Assembly (NCBI RefSeq): GCF_000155955.1
Contig: NZ_GG697142.2
Span: 427,006-485,224, forward strand
Length of the DNA stretch: 58,219 nt
Direction of reading: 5' to 3'
Origin: Mitsuokella multacida DSM 20544
Lineage (GTDB): Bacteria > Bacillota > Negativicutes > Selenomonadales > Selenomonadaceae
Under the pieces are notes generated by a model that had not been told where the DNA came from, did no database searches, and was given only the letters and a program-made list of their open reading frames with translations. Every line of letters starts with the position of its first letter. Within the stretch, counting starts at the first letter, position 1. Shown here piece by piece: positions 51,534 to 58,219 of the stretch. The position numbers were made by a program, and so were the translations under genes.

Positions 51534-52421
51534 TCAGACGGTAAAATCTGGATGCTGTCTGTATATCTGTTGCAGCAGTTGAACGAATTCCATAATAGCA
51601 GGACGATGGTCATTCTTATGCGTGTAGAGCGCGCAGGGAATGGCCGTTTTTGTTTGGAACAGTGTCCAGGAGAATTCACCATTGTGGTCATTGAGGAAGC
51701 CCGGCGCGAGGCAGATGCCGCGGCCTGCGGCGACATTCGTAAGCGTGGTCGCATGGTCGTGGCTGTTGAAGTAATCGAGATGGTAGTTGGCAATCAGCTC
51801 CTGTTGCAGCCTGCGCAGGGCCGGTGGCGAGCCGCCGCCGACCATCAGCGTGCGGCCGATGAGGTCTTCGGGCAGCAACGGCGTTTTATTGGCCAGCGTG
51901 TCGTCTTTCTGGCTGATCAGGTAGATGCGGCTGTCGAAGAGGGGATGGGTGACAAGGTCGGGGATCTGCCGGATCTCGTATGTCATGGCGAAGAGGATAT
52001 CCTGTTCTTGGCGCAGGAAGGCATCCTTGCCATGATACCAGTCAAAGGCCGGCTGGATGAGGATTTCCGGATGCATCTCGGCAAAGGTGCGGATGGCCTG
52101 CGGCAGGAAATAGAGCGCCGACCGGATGGGCAGCACGATGCGGATGCTGTCCTGGTATTTGGCGCTGAAGTTCTGGCCCTGTTCGATTGCCGCTTGCAGC
52201 GCTTGCTGGATGGTCTGGAGTGTCGTGACGAATTGTGCCCCGGCCGGCGTCAGGGAGGCGCCGCGGGCGGAACGCGAAAAAATCGCAAAGCCGATTTCTT
52301 CTTCGGCAGCCTTGAGCTGATACGTCAGCGTCGGCTGCGAGATGAAGAGATTCTCAGCAGCGCGGTTGAAATTCTGTGTCTGTGCCAGTTCCAGGATACA
52401 GCGGATCTGTTTCGTGTTCAT
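51534..52421 (-). CDS. LysR-family transcriptional regulator 2
   Basis: 295 residues with AAAGGAGTGAG before the start (minus). HTH: TQNFNRAAENLFISQPTLTYQ, then an effector domain (about 88-290). It is divergent from the aldo-keto reductase operon, the usual place of a LysR regulator relative to its target; an inverted repeat lies between them at 52452-52475. Confidence 0.93.
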   Translation of the reverse strand: MNTKQIRCILELAQTQNFNRAAENLFISQPTLTYQLKAAEEEIGFAIFSRSARGASLTPAGAQFVTTLQTIQQALQAAIEQGQNFSAKYQDSIRIVLPIRSALYFLPQAIRTFAEMHPEILIQPAFDWYHGKDAFLRQEQDILFAMTYEIRQIPDLVTHPLFDSRIYLISQKDDTLANKTPLLPEDLIGRTLMVGGGSPPALRRLQQELIANYHLDYFNSHDHATTLTNVAAGRGICLAPGFLNDHNGEFSWTLFQTKTAIPCALYTHKNDHRPAIMEFVQLLQQIYRQHPDFTV

Positions 52422-52451
52422 GTGAGGCTCACTCCTTTAATCAAATAATTA

Positions 52452-52475
52452 AATCGATAATATAATATATCGATT
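52452..52475. promoter_or_regulatory. Inverted repeat between LysR 2 and the aldo-keto reductase
   Basis: AATCGATA (52452-52459) / TATCGATT (52468-52475), 8-nt AT centre. It abuts the plus-strand -35 (TTAGAA, 52474-52479), which lies 18 bp from TATAAT at 52498-52503. Layout of a LysR target. Confidence 0.65.
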
Positions 52476-52589
52476 AGAAAAATAAAACAACAGGCCGTAT
52501 AATAAAAGCATCAAACAGCGCTGCTGTGATGAGGTGGAACGAAAGACAGGAGCCCCGCACAAGGCGGGAGCAGGAGGAGTGGATTTTTG

Positions 52590-53582
52590 ATGGAATATGT
52601 AAAATTCGGCAATACGGGCATGGATGTCTCGCGCATCTGCCTCGGCATGATGAGCTTTGGCAAACCGGGCAAGGAGAACGGCGTCTTCCCTTGGGCGAAG
52701 GATTACGAGGAAGGCAAAGCGATTTTCAAGAAGGCGATCGACCTCGGCATCAATTACTTCGACACGGCTAATGTCTACCAGATGGGCACGAGCGAGAAAA
52801 TCACGGGCCGTTACATCAAGGATTTCGGCCTGAACCGCGATGAGATTGTCGTCGCGACGAAGGTCAATTTTGAGATGCGTCCGGGACGGCCGAATGGCGG
52901 CGGTCTTTCGCGCAAGAACATCATGGCGGAAATCGATCACAGCCTTGAGCGTCTGGGGCTCGATTATGTCGATGTATACCAGATTCACCGCCTCGATCCA
53001 CACACGCCGATGGAAGAGATCATGGAGGCTCTGCACGATGTTGTGAAGAGCGGCAAGGCGCGCTACATCGGCGCTTCGACCATCTTCGCCTGGCAGCTGG
53101 AACGTTTGCAGCAGATTGCCGAGCAGCATGGCTGGACGAAGTTCGCCTCCCTGCAGCCGCAGTACAATCTCATCTATCGAGAGGAGGAACGCGAGATCCT
53201 GCCGCTCTGCGCGGACCGGGAGATGGCCGTCGTTCCTTGGAGCCCTCTGGCCGGCGGACGCTGCGCGCATCCCTGGGGCACGGTAACGGAGAGAAACAAG
53301 ATGGATGATGTATCGCCTATGGTCTGGGATGCCACCAATGACGTGGACAAGGTGGTCGTGGACAATCTGGAGAAGATTGCCAGGGAACATGGCCGCACCA
53401 TGGCGCAGGAGTCCCTGGCCTGGATGCTCTCGAAACCATACATCACCGCGCCAATCGTCGGCACGACCAGCGTGCAGCATGTGGAAGAAGCTGTCGCTGC
53501 CCTTGACATCAAGCTGGACGAAGATGAAATCGAGGCCTTGGAAGCACCGTATGTCCCCCATGTCAAGACGGGTGCGTATTGA
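52590..53582 (+). CDS. Aldo-keto reductase
   Basis: 330 residues from ATG 52590 with AGGAGGAG upstream. (Beta/alpha)8 reductase with the tetrad Asp58, Tyr63, Lys91 and His133, and NADPH-site features near the end (IVGTTSVQHVEEAV). It reduces aldehydes or ketones. First gene of a run with SDR, broken hydrolase and flavodoxin; probably controlled by LysR 2. Confidence 0.93.
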   Translation: MEYVKFGNTGMDVSRICLGMMSFGKPGKENGVFPWAKDYEEGKAIFKKAIDLGINYFDTANVYQMGTSEKITGRYIKDFGLNRDEIVVATKVNFEMRPGRPNGGGLSRKNIMAEIDHSLERLGLDYVDVYQIHRLDPHTPMEEIMEALHDVVKSGKARYIGASTIFAWQLERLQQIAEQHGWTKFASLQPQYNLIYREEEREILPLCADREMAVVPWSPLAGGRCAHPWGTVTERNKMDDVSPMVWDATNDVDKVVVDNLEKIAREHGRTMAQESLAWMLSKPYITAPIVGTTSVQHVEEAVAALDIKLDEDEIEALEAPYVPHVKTGAY

Positions 53583-53626
53583 GGAATTGGAGGAAGCGAA
53601 TTGGAAAAAAAGGAGAAGGTATTGTC

Positions 53627-54454
53627 ATGAAAAAAGATGTGATGCTTGTAACAGGTGCCGGACAGCTTTCGATGGCGATTGCACGTCGCATGGGATATGG
53701 GAAGAAAATCATTCTCGGCGATAAGAATCTGGGCCATGCCGAAGCAATTGCCAAGATCATGAATCAGGCAGGTTTCGATGTGGAACCCATGGAGATGGAT
53801 CTGTCCTCGCGTGAGGATATCCGGGCCATGATTGCCAAAGCGCAGTCGTACGGTGAGATCAAGGCGCTTGTCAACGGGGCGGGTGTCTCGCCATCGCAGG
53901 CGCCCATCGAGGTGATTCTGAAGGTCGATCTCTACGGCACGGCGGTGCTGATGGAGGAAGTGGGCAAGGTCATCGCCCGCGGCGGCGTCGGCGTGGTCAT
54001 CTCGAGCCAGTCCGGCCACCGCATGCCGGCACTCACGCCGGATCAGGACAGGGCACTCGCCATGACGCCGACCGAGGAGCTTTTAAGCCTTGACTTCCTG
54101 CAGCCGGACAAGATTCGCGACACGCTCCACGCGTATCAGCTGGCGAAGCGCTGCAACGAGAAGCGCACGATGTACGAAGCCGTCCGCTGGGGCGAGCGAG
54201 GTGCGCGCATCAACGACATCGCTCCGGGCATCATCGTGACGCCGCTGGCAATCGACGAGTTCAATGGCCCGCGCGGTGACTTCTACAAAAACATGTTTGC
54301 GAAATGCCCCGCTGGCAGACCGGGCACTGCGGATGAGGTCGCAGATGTGGCAGAGCTCTTGATGAGCGAACGCGCACAATTCATCACGGGCGCGACCTTC
54401 CTCGTGGACGGCGGTGCAACGGCATCCTTCTACTATGGCCCGCTGCAGCCGTAA
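53627..54454 (+). CDS. Short-chain dehydrogenase/reductase
   Basis: 275 residues from ATG 53627 behind AAGGAGAAGG. Cofactor motif TGAGQLSMAIA at 9-19, NGAG at 83-86, serine region SSQSG (126-130) and catalytic Tyr170-xxx-Lys174 (YQLAK). C-terminal FLVDGGATASF is typical. The segment between the serine and the tyrosine is longer than usual (about 40 residues). Substrate unknown; follows the AKR by 44 bp. Confidence 0.9.
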   Translation: MKKDVMLVTGAGQLSMAIARRMGYGKKIILGDKNLGHAEAIAKIMNQAGFDVEPMEMDLSSREDIRAMIAKAQSYGEIKALVNGAGVSPSQAPIEVILKVDLYGTAVLMEEVGKVIARGGVGVVISSQSGHRMPALTPDQDRALAMTPTEELLSLDFLQPDKIRDTLHAYQLAKRCNEKRTMYEAVRWGERGARINDIAPGIIVTPLAIDEFNGPRGDFYKNMFAKCPAGRPGTADEVADVAELLMSERAQFITGATFLVDGGATASFYYGPLQP

Positions 54455-54473
54455 ACCACGAGAACAGGAGAAC

Positions 54474-55406
54474 ATGTACAATGAAGAGGATGAGCAAGAA
54501 GGCGTGGCAGTCCGTAGCATTGGGAAGTCCAAGAAACTGCCGCTGATCTTCCAGCATGGCGGAGCTCAGTCAAAACGCACCTGGGAATCCGGCCCTGATG
54601 GTAGGGAAGGCTTCAATACGATGTTTGTCCGAGCCGGTTACTCTGTATATCTCGTAGATCAGCCTCGCAGCGGCGAGGCCAATCTTTCTACGGAAGCTGT
54701 GACGCCCGATACTCCTTGGGCAACGAACCCCATGTACGGCGACAAGACACTCTATGTACTGTCCCGCGTCGGTCATTATGATGAGGCAGGCAATCCCGTG
54801 CCCAACGCCCAGTTCCCTGCAGGCGAGGAGAATTATCAGGCTTTTGAGCAAAGCTGGACGATCGGCTCCGGTCCTCTGAATAATGACCTGAATGCTGATG
54901 TGCTGGCCAAGTTGGTGAATAAGCAGCAGGATGGCGCCGTGCTGGTCACTCATTCGATGGGCGGCACCATCGGCTGGCGTACCGCTATCCGCACGGACAA
55001 AGTAAAGGCCATTATTGCCTATGAGCCGGGTGGTACGCCCTTTGTCTTCCCAGAAACAGAAATGCCGAAAACCACGGAGGCGAGGTTTTCGGCATTATCG
55101 GCCTCTGCCATGGGCGTACCGATGGAAGACTTCTTGAAACTCACAAGGATCCCGATTGTCCTCTATTATGGGGATTACATCAAGATCGGTTCGGAAAATG
55201 TCGGCGAGGATAAATGGGGCACAGAGTTTGCCATGGCCAAGCAGTTCGTAAAGGCCATCAACCGCCACGGCGGCGATGCAACACTCGTGCATCTGCCAGA
55301 TATTGGCATCAAGGGCAATTCCCACTTTCTCATGCAGGAGAAAAACAACAAGGAGATCCTGAAGCTGGCACTGGACTGGCTCCATGAAAAGGGGTTGGAC
55401 AAGTAA
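54474..55406 (+). pseudogene. Alpha/beta hydrolase (esterase) with deleted and frameshifted N-terminus
   Basis: From about 54532 the frame encodes a good hydrolase: LPLIFQHGGAQSKRTWES, YSVYLVDQPRSGEA, the nucleophile elbow THSMGGTIGW, and a late His (NSHFLMQ). Upstream it fails. The AGGAG at 54466-54470 is spaced for ATG 54481, which opens MKRMSKKAWQSVALGS, a typical signal-peptide start, but that frame stops at 54544-54546. The hydrolase frame can only begin at ATG 54474, 3 nt from the AGGAG, giving an acidic, unlikely leader. Family members usually have a signal peptide and several tens of residues before the PLIFQHG strand. The simplest reading is a deletion near 54530 that also shifted the frame. 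Confidence 0.65.
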
Positions 55407-55433
55407 GCCAGTGCGAAAGGAGAGCGGCATTCT

Positions 55434-55481
55434 GTGAAGGTGTTATTGGTCAATGGAGGAAGAATATGTCAAAAATACTGA
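55434..55481 (+). other. Possible remnant of a flavodoxin-like reductase N-terminus
   Basis: GTG 55434, about 11 nt after AAGGAG, opens MKVLLVNGGR, like the first strand of NAD(P)H:FMN/quinone reductases, but stops after 15 codons, overlapping the flavodoxin start in another frame. Confidence 0.25.
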
Positions 55482-55981
55482 TTGCTTATTATTCCCGCAA
55501 GGGACAGAACTATGTAAACGGCAGTATCAAGAATCTAGCCAAAGGCAATACGGAGCGGGTCGCGGAGTTCATCCAGCAGGCCGTCGGGGGAGATTTGTTT
55601 GAGATTCAGACGGTCAAGGAATATGCCGCAGATTACACGCAGTGCACGCTGGAGGCTAAGGCGGAGCTGCGGGCTAAGGCAAGGCCGCAGCTGAAGGAAT
55701 ATCCGGACAGCCTGGATGGCTACGACACGATTTTTCTAGGCTATCCCAACTGGTGGGGCACCATGCCCATGGCCTGCTACACCTTCCTGGAGAAGTATGA
55801 TTGGGACGGCAAGACCATGATTCCCTTCTGCACCCATGAAGGCAGCGGCATGGGAGGCAGCGAGCGGGAGATAAAGAAGACCTGCCCGGAAGCTGTGTTG
55901 AAAAAAGGCCTGCCGATTCATGGGGCTGAAGCTGCCGCATCTGAAGCTGAGGTCGCTGCTTGGGCCAAGGGCAGCATCTGA
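55466..55981 (+). CDS. Flavodoxin
   Basis: 171 residues with GGAGGAAG before ATG 55466. Flavodoxin fold: KILIAYYSRKGQN for the FMN phosphate, GYPNWWGTMPM for the isoalloxazine ring and FCTHEGSGMGGSE near the third loop. It is a cytosolic FMN electron carrier or small quinone/azo reductase-like protein. Last intact gene of the AKR-SDR run. Confidence 0.9.
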   Translation: MSKILIAYYSRKGQNYVNGSIKNLAKGNTERVAEFIQQAVGGDLFEIQTVKEYAADYTQCTLEAKAELRAKARPQLKEYPDSLDGYDTIFLGYPNWWGTMPMACYTFLEKYDWDGKTMIPFCTHEGSGMGGSEREIKKTCPEAVLKKGLPIHGAEAAASEAEVAAWAKGSI

Positions 55982-56136
55982 TGAGACGCAGAGAGGAAAG
56001 AACGGGACTATGCTGTGACGGCTTGTGGCAGCAATACCGCCCAAAGGGGCTGGAAGAAAAGCGTGTACAGGAACAGCCGGATACCGTTCGTCCCCAGGTA
56101 GACAAGTGGCTGGCATCATTAGGATACCCAAAATAA
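55981..56136 (+). pseudogene. 51-residue ORF, possible 3' remnant of a flavodoxin-like gene
   Basis: The ATG overlaps the flavodoxin stop (TGATG). The N-terminal part is Arg-rich; the end QVDKWLASLGYPK looks like the last helix of flavodoxin-fold reductases. There is no convincing ribosome site or full domain. It may be debris of a deleted gene or an untranslated frame. Confidence 0.25.
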
Positions 56137-56200
56137 TGGACGTGATTTTCCAGTGCAATGCGTGCTGATCTATACGTTTAAGGAATATCAGATAATTTTC

Positions 56201-56238
56201 GATAAGCATTTCAAATGAAATGCTTATCTTGCTATTAT
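56201..56238 (+). promoter_or_regulatory. Shared palindromic operator, copy 2
   Basis: Perfect 12-bp arms GATAAGCATTTC (56201-56212) and GAAATGCTTATC (56217-56228), 4-nt centre. TATTAT at 56233-56238 with TTCAAA at 56210-56215, 17 bp apart. The flank ATTTTC before it and TTGCTAT after it also match copy 1 at 50320. Confidence 0.75.
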
Positions 56239-56308
56239 AAAGGAAAAGGAAAACAACTGTGCCGCAGTTGGCGGCACGGGACATACGAGAAAGAAGGATG
56301 TATCTATC

Positions 56309-57046
56309 ATGGAGAAACAGACAGCAGGACGCAAGGCATTGGGCGATTTTGCACCGCAGTTCGCGGCACTCAACGACGATGTGCTCTTCGGTGAGGTGTG
56401 GGCAAAGGAAGCCGAGCTTTCGCCGAAAATCCGCAGCATCGTGACGGTTTCGGCGCTCGTCGGCAAGGGAACTGCTGGCGATGCACTGCGCTACCATCTG
56501 CAGACGGCGCGGCAGCACGGTGTCACGAAAGAGGAGATGGCCGCACTGCTCACGCATCTGGCCTTTTACGCCGGCTGGCCAAACGCCTGGGCGGCGTTCC
56601 CCGTGGCCAAGGAGGTCTACGCCGATGCCACTGATGCGGAGAATCGCGGCGGCTTCTTCGGCCTCGGTGAGCCCAACGATGCCTATGCCAAGTACTTCAC
56701 GGGCCAGTCGTACCTCAAGGTCCTCTCGAAGAAGGGCGACCCGCTGACCATCAGCAACGTCACGTTCGAGCCGGGCTGCCGCAATTTCTGGCACATCCAC
56801 CACGCCAAACAGGGCGGCGGCCAGGTCATCATCTGCGTCGACGGCGAGGGCTGGTATCAGGAAGAGGGCAAAGCGCCGCAGAGCCTGACCCCAGGTGACA
56901 TCGTCGAGATCCCGGCAGGCGTCAAGCACTGGCACGGCGCCAAGAAAGCGAGCTGGTTCTCCCATCTCGCCTTCGAGATCCCAGGCACGGAGACGAGCAA
57001 CGAATGGTGTGAGCCCGTCACGGATGGCGAATATCCGCAGGACTGA
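56309..57046 (+). CDS. Carboxymuconolactone decarboxylase-like domain fused to a cupin
   Basis: 245 residues. The CMD/AhpD-like helical domain (about 1-110; RYHLQTARQHGVTKEEM, LAFYAGWPNAW) has no cysteine, so it cannot act as an AhpD peroxidase. The cupin (about 130-240) has metal ligands in FWHIHHA and PAGVKHWHG. Such fusions are common next to AKR, flavodoxin and LysR genes in gut Firmicutes; the reaction is not established. Preceded by the shared palindromic operator; followed directly by an IS605-type end. An upstream GAAAGAAGG is the probable ribosome site. Confidence 0.88.
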   Translation: MEKQTAGRKALGDFAPQFAALNDDVLFGEVWAKEAELSPKIRSIVTVSALVGKGTAGDALRYHLQTARQHGVTKEEMAALLTHLAFYAGWPNAWAAFPVAKEVYADATDAENRGGFFGLGEPNDAYAKYFTGQSYLKVLSKKGDPLTISNVTFEPGCRNFWHIHHAKQGGGQVIICVDGEGWYQEEGKAPQSLTPGDIVEIPAGVKHWHGAKKASWFSHLAFEIPGTETSNEWCEPVTDGEYPQD

Positions 57047-57048
57047 TC

Positions 57049-57250
57049 TTGACACTCCCCATGCCTAAAGGCAGGGGATTCTTGGTTCAACGATCACTGC
57101 GCCGCCTCCGAGGAATTGGCGTCTTACACGATCTCCCCAAGCGTGAATTCCCGTGTGCCCCACGGTATGTTTTATTTCCGTTCATGCAACTTTGGATTTG
57201 TCTTCCAAAGCCTTGCGCAGGATGTTCTTTGCGGCGTTCACATCTCTGTC
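57049..57250 (-). ncRNA. Probable omega (guide) RNA region of the IS605 element
   Basis: In IS200/IS605 elements the tnpB 3' end and the right-end non-coding stretch give the TnpB guide RNA, whose guide is the host DNA just past the right end. Here that flank would be the 3' end of the CMD-cupin gene read on the minus strand. Boundaries are approximate. Confidence 0.4.
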
Positions 57251-58219
57251 GTGATGGGTTCCGCACGCTGGGCAATCCCATTCGCGGACACTCAAATCTT
57301 TGGTCAGTGGGTTCTGATAGCCACAAACAGAGCATGTTTGACTCGACGGGTAGAATGTATCGACCTTGAGCAATTCGCCCCCGTGCAGTTCCGTCTTGTA
57401 TGTGAGTTGGCGGAAGAACTCGCTCCAGCTTGCATCGGAAATGGACTTCGCGAGTCTGTGATTTCGCAACATCCCCTTGATGTTCAGATGTTCTACAGCT
57501 ACTGTTTGATTTTCACGAGCAAGCCGTGTCGATATCTTGTGAAGGAAATCCCTGCGGATATTTGCGATACGCTCATGAACGCGAGCAACACGGACACGCG
57601 CTCTTTCACGATTCACCGACTTCGGCATCTTTCGGGAAAGCCGCCGCTGCTCTCGGCGGAGCTTGCGCTGGAGCTTTTTCAGTGGATGTGGGTTCTCTAC
57701 GATATCGCCGTTGCTATCCGAATAGAATACCTTCAACCCAACGTCAATACCAATCTGCTTGCCATCGTTTGGGCAGGACAAGGATCCTCTTTCTACTTCG
57801 ACACAAAGCGAAAGGTAGTATTTGCCTGAGGCAGCCCGGCTTACCGTGGCAGAAAGAATCCGGCCACCGAAGTCACGGCTCTGCTTGATTCTCACAAGAC
57901 CGAGCTTCGGGAGTTTGATCCTCTTGCCGATGATACGGATACCGTTTGTTTGATTGCGCGTCCGATAGGACTGGCTGTGACTATGCTTCGACTTGAAGCG
58001 TGGGTATCTTGCCCGCTTTGCAAAGAAGTTCTGAAATGCGCGATCAAGATTCCGCAGGGATTCCTGCAATGCCATGCTGTCTACTTCAGACAGCCATCTA
58101 GTTTCCTCGCGCTTCTTGAGGTCGGTGAGCAATTTGCTTGTCTTGACGTAAGTCAGCGAATTGTGATTCGCTTTCCATTCGTCGCGACGCACCGCGAGGA
58201 AGTGGTTGAATACGAAACG
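57182..58219 (-). CDS. tnpB: RNA-guided nuclease/transposon protein TnpB, 5'-truncated by the window
   Basis: The frame stays open past 58192 to the window end, where it reads RFVFNHFLAVRRDEWK, the usual TnpB N-terminal region; about 346 residues are visible. RuvC-like residues: Asp in GIDVGLKVF, Glu in VAVEHLNIKG and Asp in DRDVNAAKNI. Zinc ribbon CSVCG/CPACG. All three catalytic residues and both CxxC pairs are present, so the visible part looks intact. Base use is more AT-rich than the chromosome core. Confidence 0.93.
   Translation of the reverse strand, partial: RFVFNHFLAVRRDEWKANHNSLTYVKTSKLLTDLKKREETRWLSEVDSMALQESLRNLDRAFQNFFAKRARYPRFKSKHSHSQSYRTRNQTNGIRIIGKRIKLPKLGLVRIKQSRDFGGRILSATVSRAASGKYYLSLCVEVERGSLSCPNDGKQIGIDVGLKVFYSDSNGDIVENPHPLKKLQRKLRREQRRLSRKMPKSVNRERARVRVARVHERIANIRRDFLHKISTRLARENQTVAVEHLNIKGMLRNHRLAKSISDASWSEFFRQLTYKTELHGGELLKVDTFYPSSQTCSVCGYQNPLTKDLSVREWDCPACGTHHDRDVNAAKNILRKALEDKSKVA

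Larger units (their letters stand above)
57049..58219 (-). mobile_element. IS200/IS605-type element, partial (right end and tnpB)
   Basis: The element's right end lies at about 57049, three bases after the CMD-cupin stop. On the minus strand it reads GTTGAACCAAGAATCCCC and ends in the hairpin CCCCTGCC/GGCATGGGG (57057-57077) and GTGTCAA, as is typical of this family. No tnpA is seen; the left end is outside the window. Confidence 0.85.

Noticed and set aside
1-58219. CRISPR arrays, rRNA genes, prophage genes
   Set aside because: No regularly spaced repeats, no rRNA signatures and no phage structural or integrase genes were seen.

Overview
The window comes from a GC-rich member of the Negativicutes, most likely Selenomonadaceae (Mitsuokella or Selenomonas type). 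This rests on several things seen together: Firmicutes-type regulation (a T-box before valS, Rex, ctsR-mcsA-mcsB-clpC, frequent TTG starts after strong Shine-Dalgarno sites), diderm features (an O-antigen-ligase-like protein and a set of Sec-exported CsgG/FlgT-like proteins), succinate-to-propionate fermentation genes (mmdA/mmdC, CoA-transferase, malate dehydrogenase), and a secreted PTP-like phytase of the Selenomonas/Mitsuokella kind. This assignment is an inference; no rRNA gene is present.

Layout. 1-6 kb: end of a sodium:solute symporter, an HPr domain fused to a D-lactate dehydrogenase, and two tandem PAS-GAF-GGDEF diguanylate cyclase paralogues. 6-13 kb: T-box-valS-folC, an O-antigen-ligase-like protein with a long charged tail, and rex. 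13-17 kb: acetyl/succinate CoA-transferase and a partial methylmalonyl-CoA decarboxylase locus (mmdA, a 51-residue epsilon-like subunit, mmdC; no mmdB). 17-22.4 kb: an orphan metal-binding lipoprotein, then five consecutive exported proteins sharing a CsgG-like core motif. 22.5-30 kb: ctsR-mcsA-mcsB-clpC-small ORF-radA, then a D,D-carboxypeptidase. 30-40 kb: tRNA-Leu(UAG), KtrB/KtrA potassium uptake, AlaX, an orphan biotin carboxylase, uvrC-PHP, rubredoxin, malate dehydrogenase and tadA. 40-47 kb: phytase, MATE exporter, ketopantoate-reductase-like and PPC proteins, a CorA transporter with a structured leader, and small or secreted unknowns.

47-57 kb is an accessory redox or electrophile-stress island: two LysR regulators, alpha/beta hydrolase, DoxX, MBL-fold hydrolase, aldo-keto reductase, SDR, a broken hydrolase, flavodoxin and a CMD-cupin fusion. 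Its intergenic regions are AT-rich and full of palindromes. One 12-bp-arm palindrome recurs almost unchanged in front of two separate genes and overlaps the predicted -35 in both. The island ends at an IS200/IS605-type element whose tnpB runs off the window.

How the genes work together: mdh, the CoA-transferase and the mmd genes fit the succinate-propionate route, while the HPr-LDH fusion sits at the competing lactate branch and Rex reads NADH/NAD. The strongest candidates for something undescribed are the HPr-D-LDH fusion (His15 kept, Ser46 replaced by Asn), the five-gene exported CsgG/FlgT-like cluster, and the shared operator of the redox island.
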